A stretch of DNA of 23,371 bases from Acidimicrobiaceae bacterium (lineage in GTDB: Bacteria; Actinomycetota; Acidimicrobiia; Acidimicrobiales; Ilumatobacteraceae). Positions 1 through 10,100 of the stretch are shown piece by piece. The stretch lies in the NCBI GenBank assembly GCA_003455715.1, contig DMQJ01000188.1, positions 1 to 23,371 on the forward strand, read 5' to 3'. The translations under genes and the position numbers were made by a program. Within the stretch, counting starts at the first letter, position 1; the number at the start of each line of letters is the position of its first letter. Below the pieces are notes generated by a model. It made no database searches, was not told where the DNA came from, and saw only the letters and a list, made by a program, of their open reading frames with translations.

Positions 1-1220
1 CGGCATCGGCGCACAGCCTCGCCAGCTCCGCGGTCACCATCGAACTCAGCGAGCACGGCATGACCGGCGACATCGCCCTCGCCGTCGGCTCGCTGGACCA
101 GGCGTTCGACGAGGCGCACCGGTCGGACGCACTCACCGCCGACGCGTATGCGGCCCAGGTGACCGCGTACCTCGACGAGCACCTCACCATCACCGGCGCC
201 GGCGGCACTGAGTGGCCCGAGCAGTACACCGACTTCGACCGTCAGACGGTGGAAGGTATCGAGACCATCCGCGTCGGTCTGACCGTGGACGTCGCCGGCG
301 ACGACCCGAGCGAGTTCACGATCGCCTACGACGCCATCATCGAAGCGGTGCCTGGACACGAAGCAGTGCTCGTGCTCGTCGATGCGACGAACAGCGCGTC
401 CACCCCGGGCGTGTTCACCGACGACGAGCCGACGATCACGATCGGCGACGGCAGCGCCGACGTCGCCATCAGCGACATGGCGTGGTTCGGGTTCCACCAC
501 GTCCTCGATGGCGCCGATCACCTGCTGTTCTTGCTGACGCTGCTGCTGCCCGCGCCGCTGATGGCTGCCGCAGGCAGATGGCGGCGCGGTCCCGGCGTGA
601 GCGCCGCCGCGCGAAAGGTGCTGCACGTGGTCACCGCCTTCACCGTCGGCCACTCGCTCACCTTGGTCGCGACATCGCTCGGCTGGATTTCGGTGCCCTC
701 GCGGCCGATCGAGATCATGATCGCCGTCTCCGTCGGCGTGTCCGCGATCCACGCGATCCGACCGCTCGTCCGCGGCGGCGAGACCCTCATCGCCGCCGGC
801 TTCGGCCTCGTGCACGGCATGGCATTCGCCGGCATCTTGCACGACCTCGGCCTCAACGGGAAGACATCACGGATCGCGCTCTTTGCCTTCAACGTCGGCA
901 TCGAACTTGCCCAGGTGGCCGTGACCGCGTGCATCTTCCCGTCGCTGTACGTGATGTCCACCGGTCGCAGCTACCTGTGGGTTCGCATCGGCGGCGCGGT
1001 GATATCTCTTGCCACCAGCCTCGGCTGGCTCGCCGACCGGACGGGCCTGACTACCAATCCGTTGGCTGGCGTGGAGAGCATCGTGATCGCACAGCCTTGG
1101 ACAGTGGTCGGTGCAATCGCGACGTTTGCCGGCCTGATGTGGCTTGTCGACCGTCGCTTGGATGGCTTGATGACCCCACGTAAGGTACGCCAGTTTGAAA
1201 GCGGTGATCTGCCCATGTGA
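1..1220 (+). CDS. HupE/UreJ-like membrane protein, 5' end outside the window
   Basis: The reading frame is already open at base 3 and continues without a stop through the ATG at 60, so the true start and a probable signal peptide lie upstream. The first ~130 residues visible form an extracytoplasmic-looking domain without membrane segments. Then follows a helix-rich domain opened by the pattern FGFHHVLDGADHLLFLL (about 483-535), with later segments GHSLTLV, GVSAIHAIRPL, GLVHGMAFAGILHDLG and FNVGIELAQ. The His/Asp/Glu-containing membrane signatures (HxxxGxDHxLF, HGxxFA, NxGxExxQ) match the HupE/UreJ_2 family, which is often linked to nickel or other metal handling but is biochemically poorly defined. 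About six to seven helices are visible. The gene ends at the TGA at 1218-1220, 100 bases before the next likely start. No metal enzyme is encoded nearby, so the substrate cannot be stated. Confidence 0.85.
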   Translation, partial: ASAHSLASSAVTIELSEHGMTGDIALAVGSLDQAFDEAHRSDALTADAYAAQVTAYLDEHLTITGAGGTEWPEQYTDFDRQTVEGIETIRVGLTVDVAGDDPSEFTIAYDAIIEAVPGHEAVLVLVDATNSASTPGVFTDDEPTITIGDGSADVAISDMAWFGFHHVLDGADHLLFLLTLLLPAPLMAAAGRWRRGPGVSAAARKVLHVVTAFTVGHSLTLVATSLGWISVPSRPIEIMIAVSVGVSAIHAIRPLVRGGETLIAAGFGLVHGMAFAGILHDLGLNGKTSRIALFAFNVGIELAQVAVTACIFPSLYVMSTGRSYLWVRIGGAVISLATSLGWLADRTGLTTNPLAGVESIVIAQPWTVVGAIATFAGLMWLVDRRLDGLMTPRKVRQFESGDLPM

Positions 1221-1320
1221 TGACGGCTGTGCCGAGAATGGGTCGAGTGGTTGCACCGTGTTCTCTTCCGGCGCGAACCGGTGCCAGTCAAAGCTGGCTG
1301 CCTTTGAGAAACTACGACTG

Positions 1321-3309
1321 ATGAGTACATCAGATTTCCGAATCAGCCAGCCGGGTTCGGGTGACCCTCTGGTCGGTGCCGTGATCGCGTTGAGCAAGCA
1401 TCACCAGTCGTTGCTTGGACAACTTGGGTACCAGGTGTTCCATGACTCGGCGGGACTTGGCTGCCTATTGGTAGCTGAGATGGGGTCGTCGGTTGCGGGC
1501 TATGTGTTGTTCCGCCGTCGGCGACGGGACCGCGCAGTCATGTTGGTCCACCTGTGTGTTGCAGAGTCGTCCCAACGTCTTGGTGTCGCTCGGTCGCTTG
1601 TGGATGAGGTTGCTGTAAGGAATCCCGCTGCGTCGGGTATCGGGGCATGGTGCAGATCGGACTATGCGGCGACGGCTGCATGGCCTCGGCTCGGCTTCGA
1701 CAGAGGTGTCACCAAACCAGGCAAGGCCCGATCGCGGACGCAACTGGTCCACTGGTGGCGACCAGTCGCCGACAGGTCGCTCCTGATCTGTGAGCCAGAC
1801 CCGGACGGTATTCCAACCGCCGCTCTGGACACGGACATCTTTCGCGATCTGAAGGAACCGAGGCATGAGTTCGTCGAGTCGCATGCCTTGGCAGCCGGCT
1901 GGCTCGCCGATGAAGTTGAGTTCGTTGTAACGGGCCATGTTGCCGCGGAGATCGACGCAGCCTCGACCCTTGTTCCGGCACTGCGAGGAACGTCCAACTC
2001 GTTCCGACGGCTTTCATCGCGACCAGAGGACTGGGAGCCCGTCAGGTCGCTCATCGATGCCCATGTGACAGACAAGTCCGTTGGCGACGGCGATCGACGG
2101 CATGTCGCCCAGGCGGCCGCCGCTGGAGCGACCTTCGTCGTAACTCGCGACGAAGCTTTGCTGGCGGCCTCGACGAGGATTGAGCAGGTCGCGGGAGTGC
2201 AGGTTCTTCGACCCTCGCAACTGCTTGTCCAACTCCACGCTGGGCTCGAGACCGTTGCATATCAGACGGCGGCTCTTTACGGCACTTCGTGGACGATCGG
2301 GCCGTCCTCCGAGGCTCCAAGCAAAGAGCAGCTGCGGCGCTTCGTCGGACCGGACGAGCGGCTCACACACCTGGCGATGCGCGTCAACTCTACCCTCGCC
2401 GAAGTAGCCGACGGCGCTCGCCTGTGGGCGATAACGCGAGACCGAGAGCTCATCGCCTTCGCAACCTGCCTGCCCGACGGAAACGACTTCGTCGTCACTG
2501 CTCTCCGTGTGGTGAGCAGCGTGCCGCAACGAACCTTCTGTCGACACATGGCTGACTCGCTCCGTCGGCATGCAAGTAGGCACGGGTTTCAAAAGATGAG
2601 GATCGACGACGCACTCCCGCCGTACGCCGACCGCGCGCTACGCGACGAAGGCTTCCAAGTAGGTCCTGACGGATGGTGGGCCAGTACGACGCCGGGTCTG
2701 CTGGCGGCCGATGACACAGAGCCCATTGCTGGGCGCCTCGTGGGCGATCTCACGCCGACTGAAGCACTTGAGCTGGAAACCCAGGTCTGGCCAACCAGAG
2801 TGATCACGGGCTCCACACCGACCTACGTAGTTCCCATCCGACCCGGGTGGGCCCTTGAACTCCTCGGCGCAAGCAACTCCACGCCCAGCCTGCTACCTCG
2901 ACCGGACTCGCTCGGTGCGGCACGAGAACACGTGTACTACCGTTCGCCCATCCGCAGCCTCGAGGCGCCCGCCCGCGTCCTATGGTACGTCTCCGGAGGT
3001 GGAGCCGAAGGCGGTTTCCGCGCCGTGTCATGGCTGACGGCCGTCGTGACGGCAGGCCCGAAGAGCCTTTTCCGACGATTTGGACCCCGGGGCGTCTATA
3101 GCGAGACGGACGTCCTCGCGTCCGCCTCCCCGGCTGGTCTCGCGACTGCCATGCTGTTCACCCGAACTGAGCTCCTAGAACGGCCGATCACCCTCCGAGA
3201 AGCGCGCGGCTTCTACAGTCAGCTCAGCCAGACAGGATTCTTGCGATCAACCCGGAGAATCGACGAACATACGTTCGTAGAAATCTGTAGGAGAGGGTTT
3301 CCCGCATGA
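1321..3309 (+). CDS. Multidomain GNAT-PIN-GNAT-ASCH-like protein (662 aa)
   Basis: I prefer the ATG at 1321; the frame also has an ATG at 1195, but that overlaps the previous gene and adds a non-conserved-looking Cys-rich leader. Domains by eye: residues ~1-160 are a GNAT acetyltransferase with the acetyl-CoA loop SSQRLGVARSL. Residues ~168-290 are a PIN nuclease with a full acidic set: D170/D172 (LDTDIF), E210 (VAAEID), D256/D258 (GDGDRRH) and D277 (TRDEAL). Residues ~330-460 look like a second GNAT-like fold (LWAITRDRELIAFATCL, then a helix and GFQKMRIDD). Residues ~500-662 resemble an ASCH/PUA-like domain: VPIRPGWALELLG and RVLWYVSGG match positions in the ASCH protein encoded next, but the charged signature is degenerate (EHVYYR). 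Soluble, with no signal peptide. It overlaps the downstream ASCH gene by ATGA, so the two are likely co-translated. Probable roles are RNA cleavage (PIN) and acetyl transfer (GNAT); the biological target is unknown. The domain calls are good; the second GNAT call is weaker. Confidence 0.8.
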   Translation: MSTSDFRISQPGSGDPLVGAVIALSKHHQSLLGQLGYQVFHDSAGLGCLLVAEMGSSVAGYVLFRRRRRDRAVMLVHLCVAESSQRLGVARSLVDEVAVRNPAASGIGAWCRSDYAATAAWPRLGFDRGVTKPGKARSRTQLVHWWRPVADRSLLICEPDPDGIPTAALDTDIFRDLKEPRHEFVESHALAAGWLADEVEFVVTGHVAAEIDAASTLVPALRGTSNSFRRLSSRPEDWEPVRSLIDAHVTDKSVGDGDRRHVAQAAAAGATFVVTRDEALLAASTRIEQVAGVQVLRPSQLLVQLHAGLETVAYQTAALYGTSWTIGPSSEAPSKEQLRRFVGPDERLTHLAMRVNSTLAEVADGARLWAITRDRELIAFATCLPDGNDFVVTALRVVSSVPQRTFCRHMADSLRRHASRHGFQKMRIDDALPPYADRALRDEGFQVGPDGWWASTTPGLLAADDTEPIAGRLVGDLTPTEALELETQVWPTRVITGSTPTYVVPIRPGWALELLGASNSTPSLLPRPDSLGAAREHVYYRSPIRSLEAPARVLWYVSGGGAEGGFRAVSWLTAVVTAGPKSLFRRFGPRGVYSETDVLASASPAGLATAMLFTRTELLERPITLREARGFYSQLSQTGFLRSTRRIDEHTFVEICRRGFPA

Positions 3310-3731
3310 CCGAACGATCGATCTTTCTCGCGATCCGCCCACGACACGCCGCCAACATCCTTCAGGGTGTCAAAACAGTTGAGCTACGCCGAACTCCACC
3401 TCGAATCGCCACCCCAACGATGGCTTACCTCTACGCCAGCTCCCCAACCAAGGCAATCGTCGGAACCTGCCGCATCACCCACATCGAAACCTGCAGCCCA
3501 AGTCAACTCTGGGCCCGCCACGGGCCCGCCACGGGCATCACCCGCGCGGAGTTTCGAGCCTACTTCAGCAGATGCGAACAGGCGCACGCACTCCACATCA
3601 CCGATCCGCTGTCGCTCGGCAGTCCCGTGGAACTCGAGCAGATGAGGCTCCGATGGCGTGGCTTCCACCCGCCGCAGAGCTTCCGCTACCTCACGCCATC
3701 ACTTGTCGCTACCCTCCAACTCACCGCGTGA
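3306..3731 (+). CDS. ASCH domain protein (141 aa)
   Basis: A single-domain protein whose N-terminus has the classic ASCH pattern: a strand (FLAIRP), a helix (HAANILQG) and the GxKxxExR signature at residues 21-28 (GVKTVELR: K23, E26, R28). Then come a strand with AYLYAS and a GTCRITHIE strand, as expected for the PUA-like barrel. ASCH domains are thought to bind RNA or modified nucleosides. Escherichia coli YqfB, an ASCH protein, hydrolyses N4-acetylcytidine, but its signature has Thr where this protein has E26, so that activity should not be assumed. The ATG lies inside the last codons of the GNAT-PIN gene (ATGA), implying translational coupling. It ends just before a ~400-bp non-coding stretch. 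Possible roles are an antitoxin or partner of the PIN/GNAT protein, or an accessory RNA-binding subunit; both are inference. Confidence 0.82.
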   Translation: MTERSIFLAIRPRHAANILQGVKTVELRRTPPRIATPTMAYLYASSPTKAIVGTCRITHIETCSPSQLWARHGPATGITRAEFRAYFSRCEQAHALHITDPLSLGSPVELEQMRLRWRGFHPPQSFRYLTPSLVATLQLTA

Positions 3732-3907
3732 CATCCAGGCCATCACCAGCAGTCAACTCGATCACGGCGCGCTCAATCGTTAGAGGGACCCGATGGGTGG
3801 TCCAGGTGTTCTGCGGCGGCAGGTTCTGAAGCAACGCGAGTCGGACGGCCCGTCCACGTGACACCGACCGTTCTGGACCGGTCTGTTCCGTCTCATCCCG
3901 ACTCCGG

Positions 3908-3957
3908 CGGTGAGTACTAGTCGCGCTGCTGGTGGGACGGGCGGCGACGGTGAGTAC
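3908..3957 (+). repeat. Pair of 10-bp direct repeats (CGGTGAGTAC), 40 bp apart
   Basis: CGGTGAGTAC occurs at 3908-3917 and again at 3948-3957. The start-to-start distance of 40 bp is close to four helical turns, which would place two bound proteins on about the same DNA face. A shorter GGTGAG follows at 3962. This is a candidate pair of activator or repressor sites for the giant surface protein downstream. It is seen directly; the function is inferred. Confidence 0.4.
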
Positions 3958-4018
3958 GACTGGTGAGAGACGGCCGAGTCGGCTTGTCGGCCGCCTGCGT
4001 CGGTCCGATGCGACGCCT

Positions 4019-4034
4019 TGACGCATCTGCGTCA
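4019..4034. promoter_or_regulatory. 16-bp palindrome TGACGCATCTGCGTCA, operator candidate
   Basis: Perfect 7-bp arms (TGACGCA / TGCGTCA) flank a 2-bp centre, 93 bases before the preferred ATG of the giant surface-protein gene. The left arm overlaps a possible TTGACG -35 hexamer at 4018-4023. Perfect two-fold symmetry of this size fits a dimeric DNA-binding regulator better than an RNA terminator: it has no T-run and only a 2-nt centre. Confidence 0.45.
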
Positions 4035-4115
4035 GAACTCTTGCTCACGCTCGCGTCATCCGAGCTACGCAGCTACGTCATGACCGTCGGCTGCCCTGCC
4101 CCGGCGGCTCGTGAC

Positions 4116-4120
4116 AAGGA
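4116..4120 (+). promoter_or_regulatory. Ribosome binding site AAGGA that fixes the start of the giant protein
   Basis: AAGGA at 4116-4120 lies 7 bases before the ATG at 4128 (10 before the second ATG at 4131). Neither the upstream GTG at 3963 nor the ATG at 4080 has a comparable site. The choice also puts a proper signal peptide at the N-terminus. Confidence 0.55.
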
Positions 4121-4127
4121 CCACCGG

Positions 4128-7100
4128 ATGATGACCACTCCCGAACTAAGGCTTCTTCGCGGGCGCGACGCAACTCGCGTCGGCCGCACCGGCTTGCTGA
4201 GACTCGCAACGGCTGTGGGCGTCGCCGCTACAGGTGTGCTGGTGGGGACCCCGGTTCTGGTCAACGCTGCGGTGATCGAAACCTTCACCAAGGCCTACGA
4301 CAACTGGCTGTTCGGCGACTACCTGCTCGTGGGCAACACGCAGATGCAGTGCATTACCACCACCACGAGCGACCGGTGGGACGCCGACAATGATGGCAAT
4401 CGCACGGAGGCGCTCGCTCCGTTGGTCGACTTCGCCAGTCCCGCGTCGCTCATCACGGACTGCCTCGCCGACCAGGCCACGGACAACATTTCCAGTCTCA
4501 CATCAAACGACTATCGGTGGATGGTGTTCAATGACGTCGACGGCGACAGCACCACGTTCAACTCCAGCTCGATCACCGTCACCATCCCGTCGGGTGCCAC
4601 TGTGCAGTATGCCCAGTTGTTGTGGCACGGCAACGCTCTGGGCTCCATCGACTCGGCTAACGTGATCGACGATGCTGACTACGACCTGATGGACCCCACG
4701 GGTGCCCCGCTCGGGTCCTGGCCATCATGCAACTCGACGAATCTCGACAATGATTGGACTTTCTACGGAGAAGGTGGCGGTCCCGAGTTCGACAGCTCGA
4801 CTCAGGGTGGCATCGTCACCAACCGTATGCGTGACGCTGCCAACGCCGCGGCGCAGGGCCCACGTAACCAGATGAAGATAAAGGTTGGTTCCGGTACCTA
4901 CCAGACCGTTACCAGCTCCGATGAGGACATCACCCTGGCGTCAAGCACCGGACGTTTGTACCAGCAGGAAGCGGTGGTCACCAGTCTGTTTTCTGGCGTC
5001 CCGACCGGGAGCCCGCTCACCATCACCGGCGCCAACATCTCTACCGGTCAGGGGCACAACTGCACCGGCGGTTGGGCGCTTGTGCTTGTGGTCGCTACTC
5101 CCAGCGCCTCTGCCGCGTTTCCCGTGCCTCGCCGCATTCAGATCTACGATGGGTTCGCCGTAGTTGCGAACGGCGAGTCGGCCAGCACGTCCCTAGCAGG
5201 CTTCCTCGCCTCTGGACCGGGTACCGTGGAGCCGCGCGTGGGCGTAGTGGGCTGGGAGGGCGACCAACAGATTGCGGGCGACAGACTGACCTTTGAAGGC
5301 AGCACGCTGAGTGAGCCGCGCATCACAAGTGGACGAACCACTAACTACTGGTCATCGACGATCGGCGACTTCACGGGCAACCCCACTTACAACACGTACA
5401 CTCGCAATCCGAACTGGGCCGACAACGCCGGACCCGACATTAAGACCGACAACGTGCCATTGTCGTTGCTCGCTGCTTCGGGCGACGGTCTCTCGGTGTC
5501 GTTCAGCACCACCGGTGACCAGTACCTTCCCGGCGCGTTCATCTTCTCGGCGGTCATGTCGCACCTGCAGGGCACCGTCTACGAGGACCTCGACCACGAT
5601 GGCATCCAGGACGCAGGGGAGGCGGGCATCCCCGGTGTCACCTTGACGCTCACCAACGGGACGACCACCTACACGACCACGACCGACGCCGAGGGCAACT
5701 ACATCTTCCTCGGGTCGAACGACGGCAACGGGGTGCCCACCGGCCTCCCCGCCGGCACCTACACCCTCACCGAGACACAGCCGTCCGGTTGGTCGGACGG
5801 CATCGACACGGTTGGCACGGCCGGTGGCAGCGACGGTACGAACAGTGCCAACGACGTGATCACCACGATCCAGCACGACCTGACCATGCCGTCCACCGAG
5901 TACAACTTCGGTGAGCACCGCGTGTCGATCGGCGACACCGTGTGGAACGACACAAACCGCAACGGCGTGCAGAACACCGGCGAGGCGGGCATCAGCGGCG
6001 TGACGGTCAACCTGTACGCAGCCAAGGGTACGACGCTCGTCGGGAGCACCGCGACCAACGGCTCGGGCTTCTACAGCTTCAGCGGCCTCAGCGCAGGTGC
6101 GACGTATGTGCTTGAGTTCGTCACCCCCTCCGGCTACCGGTTCACGGGTCAGGACCTGGGCGGTAACGACGGCACGGACTCGGACCCCAACACATCGACG
6201 GGGCGGGTGACGATCACCGCGCCGAGTTCTGGCATCGGGTCGGCCACCTCACCCGACAACCCCACCTTCGACGCGGGCATGGTGCAGGTGGATCTGGCGC
6301 TGAGCAAGAGCATCGTCACGACCGGGCCGTACTACCCGGGCCAGACCATCACCTACACGCTGACCCCGTCGAACGTCGGCACCACCAACGCCCTCGCCGG
6401 CTGGTCGGTCACCGAGGTGCTGCCCACCGGCATGAGCCTGGTGTCCATGTCCGGTACGGGCTACACGTGCGTGTCGAACACCTGCACCGCCACCGGAACG
6501 CTCGGGCCCGGCAACGGCAATCCGATCACGGCGACCGCCACCGTCGCCTCCACGTCGAACACGTCGCTGCGCAACGTGGCCTACGTGTCTCCTGCCGCCG
6601 GTGAGGTCACCGAGGTCAACGTTCTCGGCACGCCGCCCACGGCCGGGACCGACACCGCTGCAACCTCTACCAACAACGACGCACACGTGGACCTCAACTC
6701 GGGGCCGTCGTCGTTAGGCGACCGCGTATGGGTCGACGTCAACAGCAACGGTGTGCAGGACGGGGGCGAGGTCGGCCTGACCGGGGTGACGGTCCACCTG
6801 TACCAGTCCGACGGGACCACACTGATCACCTCGACGACGACCGACTACACCGGCAACTACTCATTCACTGGCCTGGCGCCGGCCACCTATGTGGTGACCT
6901 TCGTGCAGCCGACCGGCTACCTGCTGTCGCCGACGGGTGCGGGCACCGCCTCGACCGACTCGAATGGGCTGTCCACGACCGTGACGCTGGCCGCCGGCGC
7001 GACGGACTCGTCGATCGACCTCGGTGTGTACGAGTTCGCCTCGCTGGGCGACTTCGTGTGGGACGACCTGGACGCTGATGGTGTGCAGGACGCCGGCGAG

Positions 7101-10100
7101 CCGGGTGTGCCTGGAGTGACGGTGACCCTGTTGGGGTCCGATGGCACGACGGTGGTCGCTACCACCACCACCGACGCCAATGGCGGGTACGAGTTCACCG
7201 ACCTGGTGCCTGGCACCTACACGGTGACGTTCACCCAGCCGGCCGGCACGCAGCTGTCGCCCACCGGCGCGGGTACGCCTTCGACCGACTCGAACGGGCT
7301 CACCACGACGGTGACGCTCACCTCGGGCCAGACCGACACCAGCATCGACCTGGGCGTGTACCGGACCGTGTCGCTGGGCGACTTCGTGTGGGACGACCCG
7401 GACGCTGATGGTGTGCAGGGCGCGGGTGAGCCGGGTGTTCCCGGTGTAACCGTCACCCTCTACGGCGCCGACCCCACGACCGCGGTGGCCACGACCACCA
7501 CGAACGACGTCGGGTTCTACGAGTTCGCCGGCCTCGTGCCGGGTACGTACACCGTCACCTTCACCCAGCCGGCCGGCTACGAACTCTCGCCCACGGGCAC
7601 GGGTACCCCGTCGACCGACTCGAATGGCCTGTCGACCGCGGTGACCGTACAGTCGGGCGAGACCGACTTCACGATCGACCTCGGTGTGTACCAGACGGCG
7701 ACGATCGGTGACGTCGTGTGGGTGGACTACGACGCCGACGGTGTGCAGGATGCGGGCGAACCCGGTCTGCCCGGTGTGATCGTCACGCTGGACCCGGGCA
7801 CCCCGGGTGATCCGAGCGACGACGAGACCACCACCACCGACGGCAACGGTGGCTACACGTTCACGGGGCTGGTGCCGGGTGACTACACCACCACCTTCAC
7901 CGTGCCCGCCGGCTACACCGCCTCGCCGTCGAACCAGGGTGTCGACACCGGCCTGGACTCGAACGGTGCCGCCAGCAGCACGACACTCGTGTCGGGTGAG
8001 ACGGACCTGTCCGTTGACCTCGGCCTGATCGGTGCAGCCGGCATCACCGTGGTGAAGGAGATCTGTGATCCCTCGGTTGCGGATCCGTGCGACCCATTGG
8101 CGGCGATCGGTGCCGGCGGCTGGACGGAGACCCTCGCGGTCGACTTCCTCGGTGATGTGACCTGGCGGATCACCGTTACCAACTCGGGCCTGCAGACGCT
8201 GACCGATGTGGTGGTGTCGGACCCGCTGGTGGCGTCGTGTGCGATGAACCCGCTGGTGGCGAGCATGCTGCCGGGCGCGTCGCAGTCCTACATCTGCACG
8301 ACCAGCGAAGTGCTGGTCGGGTTCACGAACACGGCCACGGCCAAGGGCGACGACCCGAATGGCAACGAGGTCACCGATGACGACCCGGCAACGGTCACCA
8401 CTCCGGCGCCCGTCTACGGGCTGGTGGTGGAGAAGTCGGTGGTCAACGCCTTCGGTGAGTGGACCGCCGACACCGCGCCCGGCATCTACGTGACGGTCGG
8501 CGAACCGGTGTCGTGGGTGTACGACGTGTCGCTCGGGGCGTCGGCCAACGTGCCGGTGTCCGGGGTGACGGTCACCGACGACGGCGGCCCGCTCGCCGGA
8601 TTCACCGCCGAGTACGTCAGCGGTGACACCGACAACGACGACCTCCTGGATCCGAGCGAGACCTGGCGCTTCGAGTCGCCCGCCTCTCTGACGGTGACGG
8701 CCGGCCAGTACACGAACACGGCCACTGCCACGGGCACGCCGATCTCGCCTGCCGGTGAGGATCCGTTGACCGCCACCGACCCAGCGAACCACTTCGGTAT
8801 TGACCCCGGCGTGGACGTGGTGAAGACCACCAACGGACTCGACGCCAACACCACCTATGGGGCGTTCATCGCCACCGGAGCCGGTGTGGCCTGGAGCTAC
8901 GAGGTCTCCAACACCGGCAATGTGCCACTCGCCGACGTCACCGTGGTCGACGACCAGGGTGTGGTCGTCTCGTGCGGCCTGGCCGACGGTGACGACGACG
9001 GCGACATCGACCTGCTCGCCGTCGGCGGCACGGTCACCTGCACCGGTACGGGCACGGCGATCGTGGGCCAGTACGCCAACACGGTCACGGTCACCGGCCA
9101 GCCGGCCGACGACCAGGGCAACCCGATCGCCACCACCGACGACACCCCGCTGCCGACGGTGACGGCCGACGATCCGTCGCACTACTTCGGTGTGAACCCG
9201 TCGGTCGAACTGGTGAAGACCACCCAGACGCTGGACAACGACACGATCACCGGTCCGTTCGTGACGGTCGGCGACGCGGTGCTGTGGACCTATGAGGTCA
9301 CCAACACCGGGAACACGGCCCTGCTCGCCGTGACCGTCACCGACGACCGGGTCGCCGCCTCGGCGATCGACTGCGGTGACGGCTCGAACGCCGTCGCCCT
9401 GCTGCTGCCCGGTGCGACGGTCACCTGTACCGCAACCGCCACGGCCACCGCTGGCCAGTACGCCAACACCGGTTCGGTCTCCGGTCAGCTGGCGTTCCCG
9501 ACCACCGTGCCGTCCGACCCGTCCGACCCGGACACGTGGCCCACCGATCCCGCGGCCTACACGCCCGTGACCCTCACCAACGGCAGCGAGCCGATGGCAC
9601 CTGTCACCGACACCAACCCGGACCACTACTTCGGTGTGGTCTCGGCGGTCTCGGTGGTGAAGTCCACCAACACCGTCGACGCCGACGCACCGTTCGGCCC
9701 GCTGGTGCACGTGGGCGGCCCGGTCGAGTGGACGTACGAGGTCACCAACGACGGCACGGTCGCACTCGAGGACGTGACCCTCGTCGACGACCAGATCCTG
9801 GCTTCGGCGATCGACTGCGGTGACGGCAGCAACGTCATCGCCCTGCTGCTGCCCGGTGCGACGGTCACCTGCACTGCCACCGGCACGGCCACCGCGGGCC
9901 AGTACGCCAACATCGCCGACGTGACCGGCACCCCGGTGTTCCCGGATCCGACCGTGGTCGACGACCCCGGCTTCGATCCGGACGACCCGTCGACGTGGCC
10001 GACCGACCCGGCCGCCTACCAGCCGGTGACGGTCACCGACACGACCGGCTCCGGGACGGACCTGCCGGCGGCCACCGCAACCGATCCGTCGCACTACTAC

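Larger units (their letters stand above)
3732..4127. other. Intergenic leader before the giant surface-protein gene
   Basis: About 396 bases with no convincing gene. The frame of the giant protein stays open back to a GTG at 3963, but the extension (Arg/Ser/Ala-rich, no ribosome site) would bury the signal peptide, so I treat it as non-coding. An imperfect hairpin sits at 3785-3803 (ACCC-GAT-GGGT core), 54 bases after the ASCH stop, with no T-run. A 10-bp direct repeat and a 16-bp palindrome, listed separately, are the best regulatory candidates. No clear -35/-10 pair was found, apart from a possible TTGACG at 4018-4023 with a poor -10. Confidence 0.6.

Noticed and set aside
212..1183. A 323-codon open frame on the plus strand overlapping the HupE/UreJ-like gene
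   Set aside because: Arg-rich product typical of a +2-frame shadow in GC-rich DNA; the overlapping frame encodes a recognisable membrane family.
3963..4127. N-terminal extension of the giant protein from GTG 3963
   Set aside because: No ribosome site; it would place 55 hydrophilic residues before the signal peptide. ATG 4128 with AAGGA fits better.
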